Part shown: positions 22,271 through 29,282 of the stretch, one piece after another
Layout: the number at the start of each line of letters is the position of its first letter
Position numbering within the stretch: position 1 is the first letter of the stretch
From: Fimiplasma intestinipullorum
GTDB taxonomy: Bacteria > Bacillota_I > Bacilli_A > Erysipelotrichales > Coprobacillaceae
Assembly (NCBI GenBank): GCA_018715065.1
Contig: DVMJ01000071.1
Span: forward strand, 1-39,590
DNA length: 39,590 nucleotides
Direction: 5' to 3'
Translations under genes and position numbers: made by a program
The notes under the pieces: model-generated
The model's input: only the letters and a program-made list of their open reading frames with translations
Database searches by the model: none
What the model was told of the DNA's origin: nothing

Positions 22271-23700
22271 TGAAAGTCTTGTTTGTCGGCAGTGAGGTCA
22301 CCCCTTATATCAAATCTGGAGGACTGGCAGATGTTTTAGGTTCTTTACCTAAAGCTTTGGTTGAACAGGGTGTGGAATGCAGCGTTGTACTGCCAAAATA
22401 TCGCGACATGAAATTAGCGGAGACATTGGAATATGTGACAAGCTACTATATCTGGGTCTCCTGGCGTCGGGAATACTGTGGTATCTTTAAAACGGAATTA
22501 GATGGCGTGACCTTCTACTTCATTGATAATGAACAGTATTTTGGACGTCCTGGTCTATACAGCTACGACGATGATTATGAACGTTTTGCTTTCTTTGATT
22601 TTGCCGTACTGGAAATGCTCAGTCATCTGAATATCAAACCGGATATTCTCTCTTTGCATGACTGGCAGGCAGCCATGATCGCTCCTTTATATAAGGAACG
22701 TTATGGTTATTATGAATTCTATCATGATATCAAGATTACTTTTACAATTCACAATATTGCCTATCAGGGCAAAGCCGATCCACGTCTGATCAATGATCTG
22801 TTTGGATTAGGGGATCATCTCTATTACAACGGTAATCTGCGTCATGACAACTGCTTCAATATGATGAAAGCAGCCATCCTTTACAGTGATCTGGTGACGA
22901 CCGTTTCTCCAACTTATGCCAAGGAGATCCTGACTGATGAATACGGTGAAGGGCTGCAATCCATCTTGAATATGAAGAAGGATCGCCTGGTGGGTATTTT
23001 GAACGGTATCGATTATGATACCAATAACCCTGAGACCGATCCAAATATCCTCTACCATTTCAATAAGGATAACTGGAAAGAGGAAAAAGTGAAAAACAAG
23101 ATCGCTCTGCAGCGTGAACTGGGTCTGCCTGAAAATGAGGAAGTTCCTCTGATCGGTATCGTGACCCGTTTGACCTGGCAGAAAGGTCTGGATCTCATCT
23201 TATCTAAGATGGATGAAATGATGCATCGCGATGTGCAGGTCGTTGTTTTAGGTGCCGGCGATCGCAAGTATGAAGATGGCTTAAGATATTGGGCTGGTCA
23301 GTATCCAGAGAAGTTCTCTTTAAATCTGAAATACGATTTTGCTTTGTCCTGCCGTATTTATGCAAGCTGCGATATGTTTTTGATGCCAAGTCTCTTTGAA
23401 CCATGCGGATTATCTCAGATGATGTCCTTACGTTATGGAACGATTCCAATCGTTCGTGAGACCGGTGGTCTTAAAGACAGCGTCATTCCATATAACGAAT
23501 ATGAAATGACCGGTAACGGCTTTAGCTTTGCTCATTACAGCGGCGATGAGATGATGAGTGTCATCAACTATGCCCAGATGATGTATGCCAATAAGAAGCA
23601 TTGGAATCACCTGGTTGATGCAGCGATGAATTCGAAGCTGGACTGGGAGAACAGTGCAAAACAGTATATCGATGTCTTCAAAAAACTGGTAGATGAATAA
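22270..23700 (+). CDS. glgA: Glycogen synthase (ADP-glucose, GT5)
   Basis: The protein has 476 residues, the standard size. The ADP-glucose-binding KxGGL motif is at the start (VTPYIKSGGLADVLGSLPKAL, about residues 11-31). LHDWQAAMIAPLYK and FTIHNIAYQGKADP follow. The C-terminal GT-B half shows GIVTRLTWQKGLDLI and MPSLFEPCGLSQMMSLRYGTIPIVRETGGL with the E-x7-E region. It extends alpha-1,4-glucan from ADP-glucose. Its start overlaps the glgD stop (TAATG). Branching enzyme (glgB) and phosphorylase genes are not in the window. Confidence 0.97.
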   Translation: MKVLFVGSEVTPYIKSGGLADVLGSLPKALVEQGVECSVVLPKYRDMKLAETLEYVTSYYIWVSWRREYCGIFKTELDGVTFYFIDNEQYFGRPGLYSYDDDYERFAFFDFAVLEMLSHLNIKPDILSLHDWQAAMIAPLYKERYGYYEFYHDIKITFTIHNIAYQGKADPRLINDLFGLGDHLYYNGNLRHDNCFNMMKAAILYSDLVTTVSPTYAKEILTDEYGEGLQSILNMKKDRLVGILNGIDYDTNNPETDPNILYHFNKDNWKEEKVKNKIALQRELGLPENEEVPLIGIVTRLTWQKGLDLILSKMDEMMHRDVQVVVLGAGDRKYEDGLRYWAGQYPEKFSLNLKYDFALSCRIYASCDMFLMPSLFEPCGLSQMMSLRYGTIPIVRETGGLKDSVIPYNEYEMTGNGFSFAHYSGDEMMSVINYAQMMYANKKHWNHLVDAAMNSKLDWENSAKQYIDVFKKLVDE

Positions 23701-23706
23701 ACCATG

Positions 23707-23734
23707 AGCTTGCGGTCAGACCCGCAAGCTTTTT
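23707..23734 (+). terminator. Terminator after glgA
   Basis: AGCTTGCGG (23707-23715) pairs with CCGCAAGCT (23722-23730), followed by a run of five T. Confidence 0.9.
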
Positions 23735-23758
23735 CGAATGAAAAATCATGCGCATGAG

Positions 23759-23787
23759 TTTACATTTCGCTGCATTTCGTATAGAAT
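23759..23787 (+). promoter_or_regulatory. Promoter of the lipoprotein gene
   Basis: TTTACA (23759-23764), a 17-bp spacer and TAGAAT (23782-23787), 21 bp before the start. No clear promoter is visible between this lipoprotein gene and the cysS T-box, so this one may serve both. Confidence 0.65.
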
Positions 23788-23807
23788 AAATAAAGAAGGG
23801 GGCTGAA

Positions 23808-24341
23808 ATGATGAAAATCAAGAGGTTTCTTTTGATGATTGCCCTAGTGTGCTTATGTGCCTGTGGTGCACAGCATCAGGCATTCAACCTGGAAAAAGAA
23901 GGCTTATTGTATAGTTACAGTGATAATGTCATGTTTTATTATCCGCGTAACTGGCGTCTGGAAAAAGATGATTTGAAGCTGTCTGTGGATATCCAGGCAC
24001 CCAACTCCCGTGAAGCGATGTTCCTGGATGTCTATGCCATCGAAGATCGCAATACAGCTTCTGAGCTGGTGCAGATCTACTGCACAAAGTTAGAAAACCT
24101 GGGTGTCAGCGTGACGGCCAGCAGTGAGATTCATTTAACCAGTGGTCAGAGCGCTTATCGGATCGATGGGGAAAATGGGCGAGACGGCACTTGTTTTTCA
24201 GAAATCGTCCTCTATGTCGGTAATCAGCAATATGTGTTCTCTTATATTGCTGAGCAGGCGACCTATGAAGAGAACATCTCTGAAATGTGGGAATTCCTGA
24301 TGTCACTATCGGTCAATGAGGCGCAGAGCGTGACTTCATAA
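23808..24341 (+). CDS. Lipoprotein of unknown function (PsbP-like fold possible)
   Basis: The protein has 177 residues. The N-terminal signal (KIKRFLLMIALVCLCAC) ends in lipobox LCAC, so it is a predicted lipoprotein on the outer face of the membrane. The mature part (YSYSDNVMFYYPRNWRLEKDDLKLSVDIQAPN... MFLDVYAIEDRNTASELVQIY) resembles small PsbP/DUF1795-like proteins that begin with a YP..W pattern; the resemblance is loose. Two adjacent ATGs are possible (23808, 23811) after AAGGGGGC. Function not assigned. Confidence 0.7.
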   Translation: MMKIKRFLLMIALVCLCACGAQHQAFNLEKEGLLYSYSDNVMFYYPRNWRLEKDDLKLSVDIQAPNSREAMFLDVYAIEDRNTASELVQIYCTKLENLGVSVTASSEIHLTSGQSAYRIDGENGRDGTCFSEIVLYVGNQQYVFSYIAEQATYEENISEMWEFLMSLSVNEAQSVTS

Positions 24342-24375
24342 AAGAAGATAGATGAAAATGATGAATAGGAAAAGT

Positions 24376-24560
24376 AAAGCGACAAGACAGTCCAGAGAGC
24401 ATCGGGATGGTGGAACGATGTCTGTCAAAGCGTTTGAAGTGCGCCTATGGAGTGCCTCTTAATCGAGGACGGCTGATTCACGTTAAGAATTGAAAGGGAG
24501 GCCAGGCCTAAGTAAAGTGGAACCGCGCGCAAGCGTCTTTACAGTGCCGGTCTTTTTTTA
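24376..24560 (+). promoter_or_regulatory. T-box leader controlling cysS (tRNA-Cys sensing)
   Basis: Stem I features include AGAGAG (24394-24399) and GGTGGAACGATG (24409-24420). The likely specifier is TGC (Cys) at 24440-24442 within GAAGTGCGCC. The T-box sequence AAAGTGGAACCGCG is at 24514-24527; its UGGA carries A opposite the U discriminator base expected for tRNA-Cys. Antiterminator stem: GTAAAG (24512-24517) with CTTTAC (24537-24542). Competing terminator: ACCG-C-GCGC (24522-24530) with GTGCCGGT (24544-24551), followed by a T run to 24559. Uncharged tRNA-Cys would stabilise the antiterminator and allow transcription of cysS. The 5' edge is approximate. Confidence 0.92.
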
Positions 24561-24575
24561 TCGAAAGGAGTTATT

Positions 24576-25916
24576 ATGAAAGTATTTAACACATTAACGA
24601 ACCAAAAAGAAAATTTTGAAGTGCTAAGAGAAGGCGAGGTCAGCATGTATGTGTGTGGGCCAACGGTCTATGACCATGCGCATATCGGCAATACGCGTCC
24701 AATGATCGTTTTTGATGTGCTGCGCCGTCTGTTGGAATATCGTGGCTATGAGGTGACCTATGTTTCCAACTATACGGATGTGGACGATAAGATCATTCGC
24801 AAAGCCAAACAGGAAGGTAAGAGCGAAGCGGAGATTGCGAATACGTATATTGCTGCTTACGAAAAAGTGCGTCAGGATCTGAATTTAAAGACACCGACTT
24901 ACACCCCTCGAGTGACAGAAACGATGCCGGCTATCATTGCCTTTATCGCCTCTTTAGTCGAGAATGGCAGTGCTTATGTGGTCGATGGCGATGTCTATTT
25001 CCGTGTATCCAGCGTCAAAGATTACGGCTGCCTTTCCGGAATCCGCATCGAAGAGCTGATCGAAGGGGCCAGTGAACGTGTCGATGGAGCTGAGAAAAAA
25101 GAATCGCCATTGGATTTTGCTTTATGGAAGAAAACAGACGAAGGCATTCAATGGGATTCACCATGGTCGAAAGGTCGACCTGGCTGGCACACGGAATGTG
25201 TTGTTATGATCAATCAGCTTTTTGAAGATGGGCGCATCGATATTCATGGTGGAGGACAGGATCTCAAATTCCCACATCATGAAAATGAGATTGCTCAGTC
25301 CATGGCTTACCATCAGCATAAGATCGCCAATTACTGGATGCATAATCAGATGATCAACATCAATAATGAAAAGATGTCTAAATCATTAGGAAATGTCAAA
25401 TGGGCCAAAGATCTGGTGGCCGAACTGGGGGTCAATGTTTATAAATGGCTGATGCTTTCAACGCATTACCGTAATCCGCTGAACTTTACGGATGATGTGG
25501 TCAACAACGTGAAAAAAGAAGTGGCAAAGGTGGAACGGGCCATCAGTCAGAGTGCTTTGCAGCTGCAGATCCGTCGTCTTGCTTTAGATGCCAAGCCGGA
25601 CAGGGCGGTTGTCGATCACCTGGCAGAAGTGCTGGAAGATGATCTGAATACGTCTAACGGATTAACTTGCCTGCTGGATGAAGTCAAAGTGCTCAACACG
25701 CTGCTGCGCCAAAAGGAAATGGATGAACAGGCACTGGAAACGCATTTTGCCTCACTGCAGGCAATGGCAGCTATTTTTGGTTTTGCTTTTTCTTATCGTC
25801 AGTTATCCGAAGAAGAGATCACGCTCTATACACAGTGGCAGGCGCTGAAGCAAGCAAAGAATTTTGAAAAGGCGGACGAGTTGAGGTCGGAGCTGGCGAA
25901 GCGAGGCATCCTTTAA
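24576..25916 (+). CDS. cysS: Cysteinyl-tRNA synthetase
   Basis: The protein has 446 residues. The class I HIGH motif is in YVCGPTVYDHAHIGNTRP (HAHIGN, about residues 25-42; the Cys is a zinc ligand). Other zinc and active-site segments are RPGWHTECVVMINQLF and IHGGGQDLKFPHHENEIAQS. The KMSKS motif is NEKMSKSLGN. It charges tRNA-Cys with cysteine. AAAGGAG precedes the ATG. It is the first gene after a cysteine T-box and overlaps mrnC by one base. Confidence 0.98.
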   Translation: MKVFNTLTNQKENFEVLREGEVSMYVCGPTVYDHAHIGNTRPMIVFDVLRRLLEYRGYEVTYVSNYTDVDDKIIRKAKQEGKSEAEIANTYIAAYEKVRQDLNLKTPTYTPRVTETMPAIIAFIASLVENGSAYVVDGDVYFRVSSVKDYGCLSGIRIEELIEGASERVDGAEKKESPLDFALWKKTDEGIQWDSPWSKGRPGWHTECVVMINQLFEDGRIDIHGGGQDLKFPHHENEIAQSMAYHQHKIANYWMHNQMININNEKMSKSLGNVKWAKDLVAELGVNVYKWLMLSTHYRNPLNFTDDVVNNVKKEVAKVERAISQSALQLQIRRLALDAKPDRAVVDHLAEVLEDDLNTSNGLTCLLDEVKVLNTLLRQKEMDEQALETHFASLQAMAAIFGFAFSYRQLSEEEITLYTQWQALKQAKNFEKADELRSELAKRGIL

Positions 25917-26335
25917 TGCGACCTGAATTGACCAATGCCCTGGTCCTGGCCTATATCGGCGATGCGGTGCTCGAGGTCCTAGTACGAGATTACCTGGTCC
26001 TCGAAGCAGGCATCGTGAAGCCTCACTTACTGCAAAAAGCATCGATCCAATATGTGAGCGCCTGGGCTCAGGCTGATTTTATGCAGGCTGCTAAAGAACA
26101 GGATTGGCTGACCAGTCAGGAGCTGGACTGGTATCGGCGAGGACGCAATGCGCATCACGCCCGCAAAACACATAAGGATGTGAAGGCACATAATGAGTCC
26201 AGCGGGTTTGAAGCCATCCTGGGAACCTGGCACCTGATGGGAAATGAGCCGCGCATCCAGGAGATCTTTCGTTTATATATCGCATACATCAACAGGAAGA
26301 AGGGAGAAACAGATGAAAGAATGGATCTACGGTAA
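25916..26335 (+). CDS. mrnC: Mini-ribonuclease III
   Basis: The protein has 139 residues: an RNase III catalytic domain without a double-stranded RNA-binding domain. The signature is TNALVLAYIGDAVLEVLVRDYLV, with acidic catalytic residues, then YRRGRNAHHARKTHKDVKAHNESSGFEAILGTWHL. In Bacillus it matures the 23S rRNA ends. The start is coupled to cysS (TAATG), with no separate promoter, and its end overlaps rlmB by 23 bp. The cysS-mrnC-rlmB order is conserved in Firmicutes. Confidence 0.95.
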   Translation: MRPELTNALVLAYIGDAVLEVLVRDYLVLEAGIVKPHLLQKASIQYVSAWAQADFMQAAKEQDWLTSQELDWYRRGRNAHHARKTHKDVKAHNESSGFEAILGTWHLMGNEPRIQEIFRLYIAYINRKKGETDERMDLR

Positions 26336-27041
26336 AAACACAATTCGTGAAGCCCTGGAAAATGGACGCATCCAGGATACTGTTTATGTTCAGGAAGGCA
26401 GCCGGGATGAGAAGATCATCGCCTTATGCCGGCAAAAAGGAGTTGCCGTCTCGGTGCAGCCCAAACGCTTTTTCATGCGGCATGCGCCTCAGGCCAGGAC
26501 CCAGGGGCTGTTAGCGCAGGTAGAGGGCTATGATTATATGCCTCTGGAGAGTTTGATCGCGCAGTTAAAAGCCAAATCGGAGCCATTGCTTGTCATGCTG
26601 GATGGGCTGGAAGATCCGCATAATTTAGGTGCCATCCTGCGTACAGCGGACGCCATTGGGGCTGATGGCATCATCATTGGGAAAAATCGCTCCGTTTCGC
26701 TCAACTCAACGGTTGCCAAGGTGTCTACCGGTGCCATCGAGCATGTTCCTGTCTGTCAGGTCACAAATCTCGCCCGAACTTTAGAAACGCTTAAACAGGA
26801 AGGTTACTGGGTCGTTGGGACTGCCATGGAAGGCGCCCAGGATTACCGTGAACCGGATTATCGAGGGCCATTGGTTCTGGTCATCGGTTCAGAAGGTTTT
26901 GGTATTTCTCGTCTGGTCCTGGAAAAATGTGATTTTAAGGTCAGCCTGCCGATGCGTGGGCATGTGACGAGTTTGAATGCTTCTGTTGCGTGTGCCATCC
27001 TGTTATATGCCATCGATGCCGCAAGACACCCCCTTTCATGA
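26313..27041 (+). CDS. rlmB: 23S rRNA (guanosine-2'-O-)-methyltransferase RlmB (SPOUT family)
   Basis: The protein has 242 residues. The N-terminal substrate-binding domain begins WIYGKNTIREALENGRIQDTVYVQEG. The SPOUT methyltransferase motifs are LLVMLDGLEDPHNLGAILRTADAIGADGIII (motif 1), LVLVIGSEGFGISRLVLEKCDFKVSLPMRGHVTSLNASVACAILLYA (motifs 2-3, SAM knot). It methylates G2251 (E. coli number) of 23S rRNA. The ATG at 26313 follows AAGAAGGGAG and matches family starts; the frame extends further up inside mrnC. Same operon as cysS and mrnC. Confidence 0.95.
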   Translation: MKEWIYGKNTIREALENGRIQDTVYVQEGSRDEKIIALCRQKGVAVSVQPKRFFMRHAPQARTQGLLAQVEGYDYMPLESLIAQLKAKSEPLLVMLDGLEDPHNLGAILRTADAIGADGIIIGKNRSVSLNSTVAKVSTGAIEHVPVCQVTNLARTLETLKQEGYWVVGTAMEGAQDYREPDYRGPLVLVIGSEGFGISRLVLEKCDFKVSLPMRGHVTSLNASVACAILLYAIDAARHPLS

Positions 27042-27579
27042 CGAAATGCTGCTCTATTTATATCGGCAGCAGAACGACTGGGCTTTTGAGGCATTGTTTG
27101 AACGTTATCATGCGCTCATTCGATCCTTTGTCCTGGCAAGTTATTATGTGAAACGAATGGCACAGTTTGATATAGATGAATGTATTCAGGAATGTGAGAT
27201 TTGTTTTTATCAATGTACGCAATATTATTGTGAGACATTGAATACCCGGTTTTCCACTTTCGTGAAAAACCGGCTGCATTATTGTGTTCTTAACTATGTG
27301 GAACAGGCAGTCGGCTTGAACCGATTTGTTCCGTTGGATGGCAAAGAGGAGATCATTGCTGATGAACGGGCTGAAAAACGTTCCGATCAGCGCCTGGTTC
27401 TCTATGAGCTTTCAAGGGCAGTCAGCCTGGAACTCAAAGGGCTGGAAAAGGAGATCCTTAGAAGGCTTATAGAGGGACAAGGGAAGCAGGAAATCGTTTC
27501 ACAGCTCGAAATTTCATCGAAGCAGTATGAAAATGCGCTTTATCGACTGCGAAAAAAGATAGGATTTCTTCGTCAATAA
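27016..27579 (+). CDS. Sigma-70 family factor, SigH-like
   Basis: The protein has 187 residues from the chosen start. Region 2 reads DWAFEALFERYHALIRSFV...FDIDECIQECEICFYQC and FSTFVKNRLHYCVLNYVEQ. A PLD segment and region 4 follow (LKGLEKEILRRLIEGQGKQEIVSQLEISSKQYENALYRLRKKIGFL), like SigH (E.EI...L..S.K...NAL.R.K.K). The position, after rlmB and before rpmG-secE-nusG, is that of sigH (the early sporulation sigma factor) in Bacillus. The sequence is shorter and diverged; yacP/rae1, usually between rlmB and sigH, is missing. No start has a Shine-Dalgarno; ATGs at 27007, 27016 and 27046 are possible, the last 4 nt after the rlmB stop. Coupled translation is likely. Confidence 0.75.
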   Translation: MPQDTPFHDEMLLYLYRQQNDWAFEALFERYHALIRSFVLASYYVKRMAQFDIDECIQECEICFYQCTQYYCETLNTRFSTFVKNRLHYCVLNYVEQAVGLNRFVPLDGKEEIIADERAEKRSDQRLVLYELSRAVSLELKGLEKEILRRLIEGQGKQEIVSQLEISSKQYENALYRLRKKIGFLRQ

Positions 27580-27580
27580 T

Positions 27581-27609
27581 TTGACTATTGAGGATAAGTG
27601 TGGTAAATT
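27581..27609 (+). promoter_or_regulatory. Promoter of rpmG-secE-nusG
   Basis: TTGACT (27581-27586), a 17-bp spacer and TAAATT (27604-27609), with a TG extension. Confidence 0.75.
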
Positions 27610-27631
27610 GATATAACGTAGGTGATTGTCA

Positions 27632-27781
27632 ATGAAGAAGAAAGCGATACTTGTATGCACAGAGTGTTTGTCACGTAATTATACGGTTTTAAAAAATGCC
27701 CGCATGAATACGGAGCGCTTAGAGCTGCGTAAATATTGTAAGCATTGTAAGAAACATACTTTACATAGGGAAACAAAGTAG
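27632..27781 (+). CDS. rpmG: 50S ribosomal protein bL33 (zinc-binding type)
   Basis: The protein has 49 residues. VCTECLSRNYTVLKNARMNTERLELRKYCKHCKKHTLHRETK matches bL33 and has two CxxC pairs (CTEC and CKHC), i.e. the zinc-containing form. AGGTGATT precedes the ATG at 27632. It lies 8 bp upstream of secE, as in the conserved rpmGB-secE-nusG cluster. Confidence 0.96.
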   Translation: MKKKAILVCTECLSRNYTVLKNARMNTERLELRKYCKHCKKHTLHRETK

Positions 27782-27789
27782 GAGGGTCT

Positions 27790-27978
27790 ATGAAGTTCAG
27801 AGATTGGTTTAGTATTAAGGGAATCCGCGCCGAAGCTAAACATGTCACCTGGCTGAAGCGTAAGGAATTGATCAAGAATACAGGCACAGTTTTGGCCTTT
27901 TGTATCTTATTTGGAATTTTCTTTTTTGCAAGCGATGCGCTCATCGCAATGATTTTAAGATTGTTGAGGATTAGTTAA
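27790..27978 (+). CDS. secE: Preprotein translocase subunit SecE
   Basis: The protein has 62 residues: a short amphipathic region with the conserved EAKHVTWLKRKELIKNT segment, then one membrane segment (VLAFCILFGIFFFASDALI). SecE stabilises SecY in the translocon. AGGAGGG precedes the ATG. Placed between rpmG and nusG (1 bp gap), as in most bacteria. Confidence 0.95.
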   Translation: MKFRDWFSIKGIRAEAKHVTWLKRKELIKNTGTVLAFCILFGIFFFASDALIAMILRLLRIS

Positions 27979-27979
27979 T

Positions 27980-28534
27980 ATGGCAGGAATGAATGATGAA
28001 GGTCGGCAGTGGTATGTAGTCAATACCTACTCCGGTCATGAAAACAAAGTCAAAGAGAATATTTTGAAACGTGTCGAATCAATGGGCATTCAGGATTGTT
28101 TGTTTAATGTCGTGATTCCAGAGCATGTCGAAACAGAGATCAAAGATGGTAAAAAGATCAACGTGACTAAAAATATGTTTCCGGGATATGTCCTAGTTGA
28201 AATGATCATGACAGACGAAGCCTGGTACGTGGTACGTAATACATCCGGTGTCACGGGCTTCATTGGTTCATCCGGTGGTGGAGCGAAACCTTTCCCGCTG
28301 GCACGTCATGAAATCGAACCGATCTTAAGAAATATGGGGATCACCACGAACGACGTTAAGGTAGCTTATGATGTCGGCGATGAAGTCAATATCATGGGTG
28401 GACCTTTTGTGGGTAAGAGCGGTAAAGTGGATGCCATCGATACAGATCGTCAAACAGCGCGTGTCTTAGTTGATATGATCGGTCGTAAGACACCTATTGA
28501 AGTGGAGCTTATTCATTTAGAGAAGGCAGAATGA
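27980..28534 (+). CDS. nusG: Transcription termination/antitermination factor NusG
   Basis: The protein has 184 residues. The NGN domain contains QWYVVNTYSGHENKVKENIL and NMFPGYVLVEMIMTDEAWYVVRNTSGVTGFIGSSG. The C-terminal KOW domain contains VGDEVNIMGGPFVGKSGKVDAID and DRQTARVLVDMIGRKTPIEVELIHLEKAE. It binds RNA polymerase and couples or pauses transcription. Located directly after secE. Confidence 0.98.
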   Translation: MAGMNDEGRQWYVVNTYSGHENKVKENILKRVESMGIQDCLFNVVIPEHVETEIKDGKKINVTKNMFPGYVLVEMIMTDEAWYVVRNTSGVTGFIGSSGGGAKPFPLARHEIEPILRNMGITTNDVKVAYDVGDEVNIMGGPFVGKSGKVDAIDTDRQTARVLVDMIGRKTPIEVELIHLEKAE

Positions 28535-28535
28535 T

Positions 28536-28625
28536 ATGACAGAAAAAAAGATCAAGGTCATTTGTGTCAGCACTTTTATTGGAACCATCATGGCCGTGCT
28601 TCTGTTAGCAGTCAAAATTTCATAA
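28536..28625 (+). CDS. Possible 29-residue membrane peptide after nusG
   Basis: An ATG one base after the nusG stop opens a frame for a 29-residue peptide: a basic start (MTEKKIKV) and one hydrophobic segment (ICVSTFIGTIMAVLLLAV). An AAGG lies 9 nt upstream. It ends just before the terminator at 28631-28669, so it would be the last cistron of the rpmG-secE-nusG transcript. No family recognised; it could be chance, but position, ribosome binding site and a clean membrane segment favour a real small protein. Confidence 0.45.
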   Translation: MTEKKIKVICVSTFIGTIMAVLLLAVKIS

Positions 28626-28630
28626 ATTCA

Positions 28631-28669
28631 AAAAAAGCAAGAAAAATGCAAAAAAAGTCTTGCTTTTTT
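28631..28669 (+). terminator. Terminator after nusG
   Basis: AAAAAAGCAAGA (28631-28642) pairs with TCTTGCTTTTTT (28658-28669); the 3' arm ends in six T. Confidence 0.85.
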
Positions 28670-28688
28670 GATTGCTTTCATGTAAGAT
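28660..28688 (+). promoter_or_regulatory. Possible promoter of rplK-rplA
   Basis: TTGCTT (28660-28665, inside the terminator arm), a 17-bp spacer and TAAGAT (28683-28688). Confidence 0.45.
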
Positions 28689-28718
28689 GTTTTTTGCGCA
28701 CGAAGGTGCCAATAATCC

Positions 28719-28745
28719 GTGGAAGGACATCGTCCGATTGACCAC
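28719..28745 (+). promoter_or_regulatory. Candidate L1-binding autoregulatory structure before rplK
   Basis: GTGG (28719-28722) pairs with CCAC (28742-28745). Inside are AA, a small hairpin (GGA...TCC, 28725-28735) and GATTGA on the 3' side. An outer CCGTG (28717-28721)/CACGG (28748-28752) pairing is an alternative. The same plan recurs before rplA. It resembles the GUGGGAGG....ACCAC part of 23S helices 76-78, the rRNA site of L1. L1 is known to repress its own operon in other bacteria. Confidence 0.55.
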
Positions 28746-28780
28746 AGCACGGACAACAAATTTTACAGGAGGTATGTCGC

Positions 28781-29203
28781 GTGAGTAAGAAAGTTACTAA
28801 AGTTGTTAAAATTCAATTTCCGGCAGGCGGCGCTAAACCAGGACCAGCTTTAGCAGGTGCAGGTATCCAAATGCCAAAATTCTGTACAGCTTTCAACGAT
28901 CAGACAAAAGATCGTAAAGGTGAAACAGTACCAGTTGTGATCACTGTTTATGATGACAAATCATTTGATTTCGTATGTAAAACAGCGCCAGCTGCAGAAA
29001 TGATCTTAAAGGCTGCAGGTGTGCAGAAAGGTTCTGCTACACCAAAGAAGACCGTTGCAGGTACGATTACAGCTGATGATTTAAAGAAAATTGCAGAATA
29101 CAAGATGCCAGATTTGAATGCGAACGATATCGAAGGGGCGATGCGTATCATCGCTGGTACAGCTAAGAATATGGGTATCGAAATTACTGGATTCGAAGGC
29201 TAA
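28781..29203 (+). CDS. rplK: 50S ribosomal protein uL11
   Basis: The protein has 140 residues. VVKIQFPAGGAKPGPALAGAGIQMPKFCTAFNDQTKD is the conserved N-terminal part, and MPDLNANDIEGAMRIIAGTAKNMGIEI the C-terminal RNA-binding domain. The otherwise common GxxxPGPPxGPALG motif is changed to GGAKPGPALAGAGIQMPKF, with a Gly-Pro-Ala deviation. Start GTG at 28781, after AGGAGG. Part of the ribosomal stalk base. Followed by rplA. Confidence 0.97.
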   Translation: MSKKVTKVVKIQFPAGGAKPGPALAGAGIQMPKFCTAFNDQTKDRKGETVPVVITVYDDKSFDFVCKTAPAAEMILKAAGVQKGSATPKKTVAGTITADDLKKIAEYKMPDLNANDIEGAMRIIAGTAKNMGIEITGFEG

Positions 29204-29239
29204 GATACGTTTGTAATTAAACAGGATAAACCATCATTT

Positions 29240-29265
29240 GTGGGAGGATTATCCGTTTTGACCAC
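29240..29265 (+). promoter_or_regulatory. Second candidate L1-binding structure, before rplA
   Basis: GTGG (29240-29243) pairs with CCAC (29262-29265). Inside are GA, a small hairpin (GGA TTA TCC, 29246-29254) and GTTTTGA. Its order and loops match the structure before rplK, and it ends 7 nt before the rplA ribosome binding site region. Confidence 0.55.
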
Positions 29266-29282
29266 ATAAGGAGGATTTATAA

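Noticed and set aside
20018..23700. glgB or glgP as part of the glycogen operon
   Set aside because: No such gene is present in the window; only glgC, glgD and glgA are found before a strong terminator.
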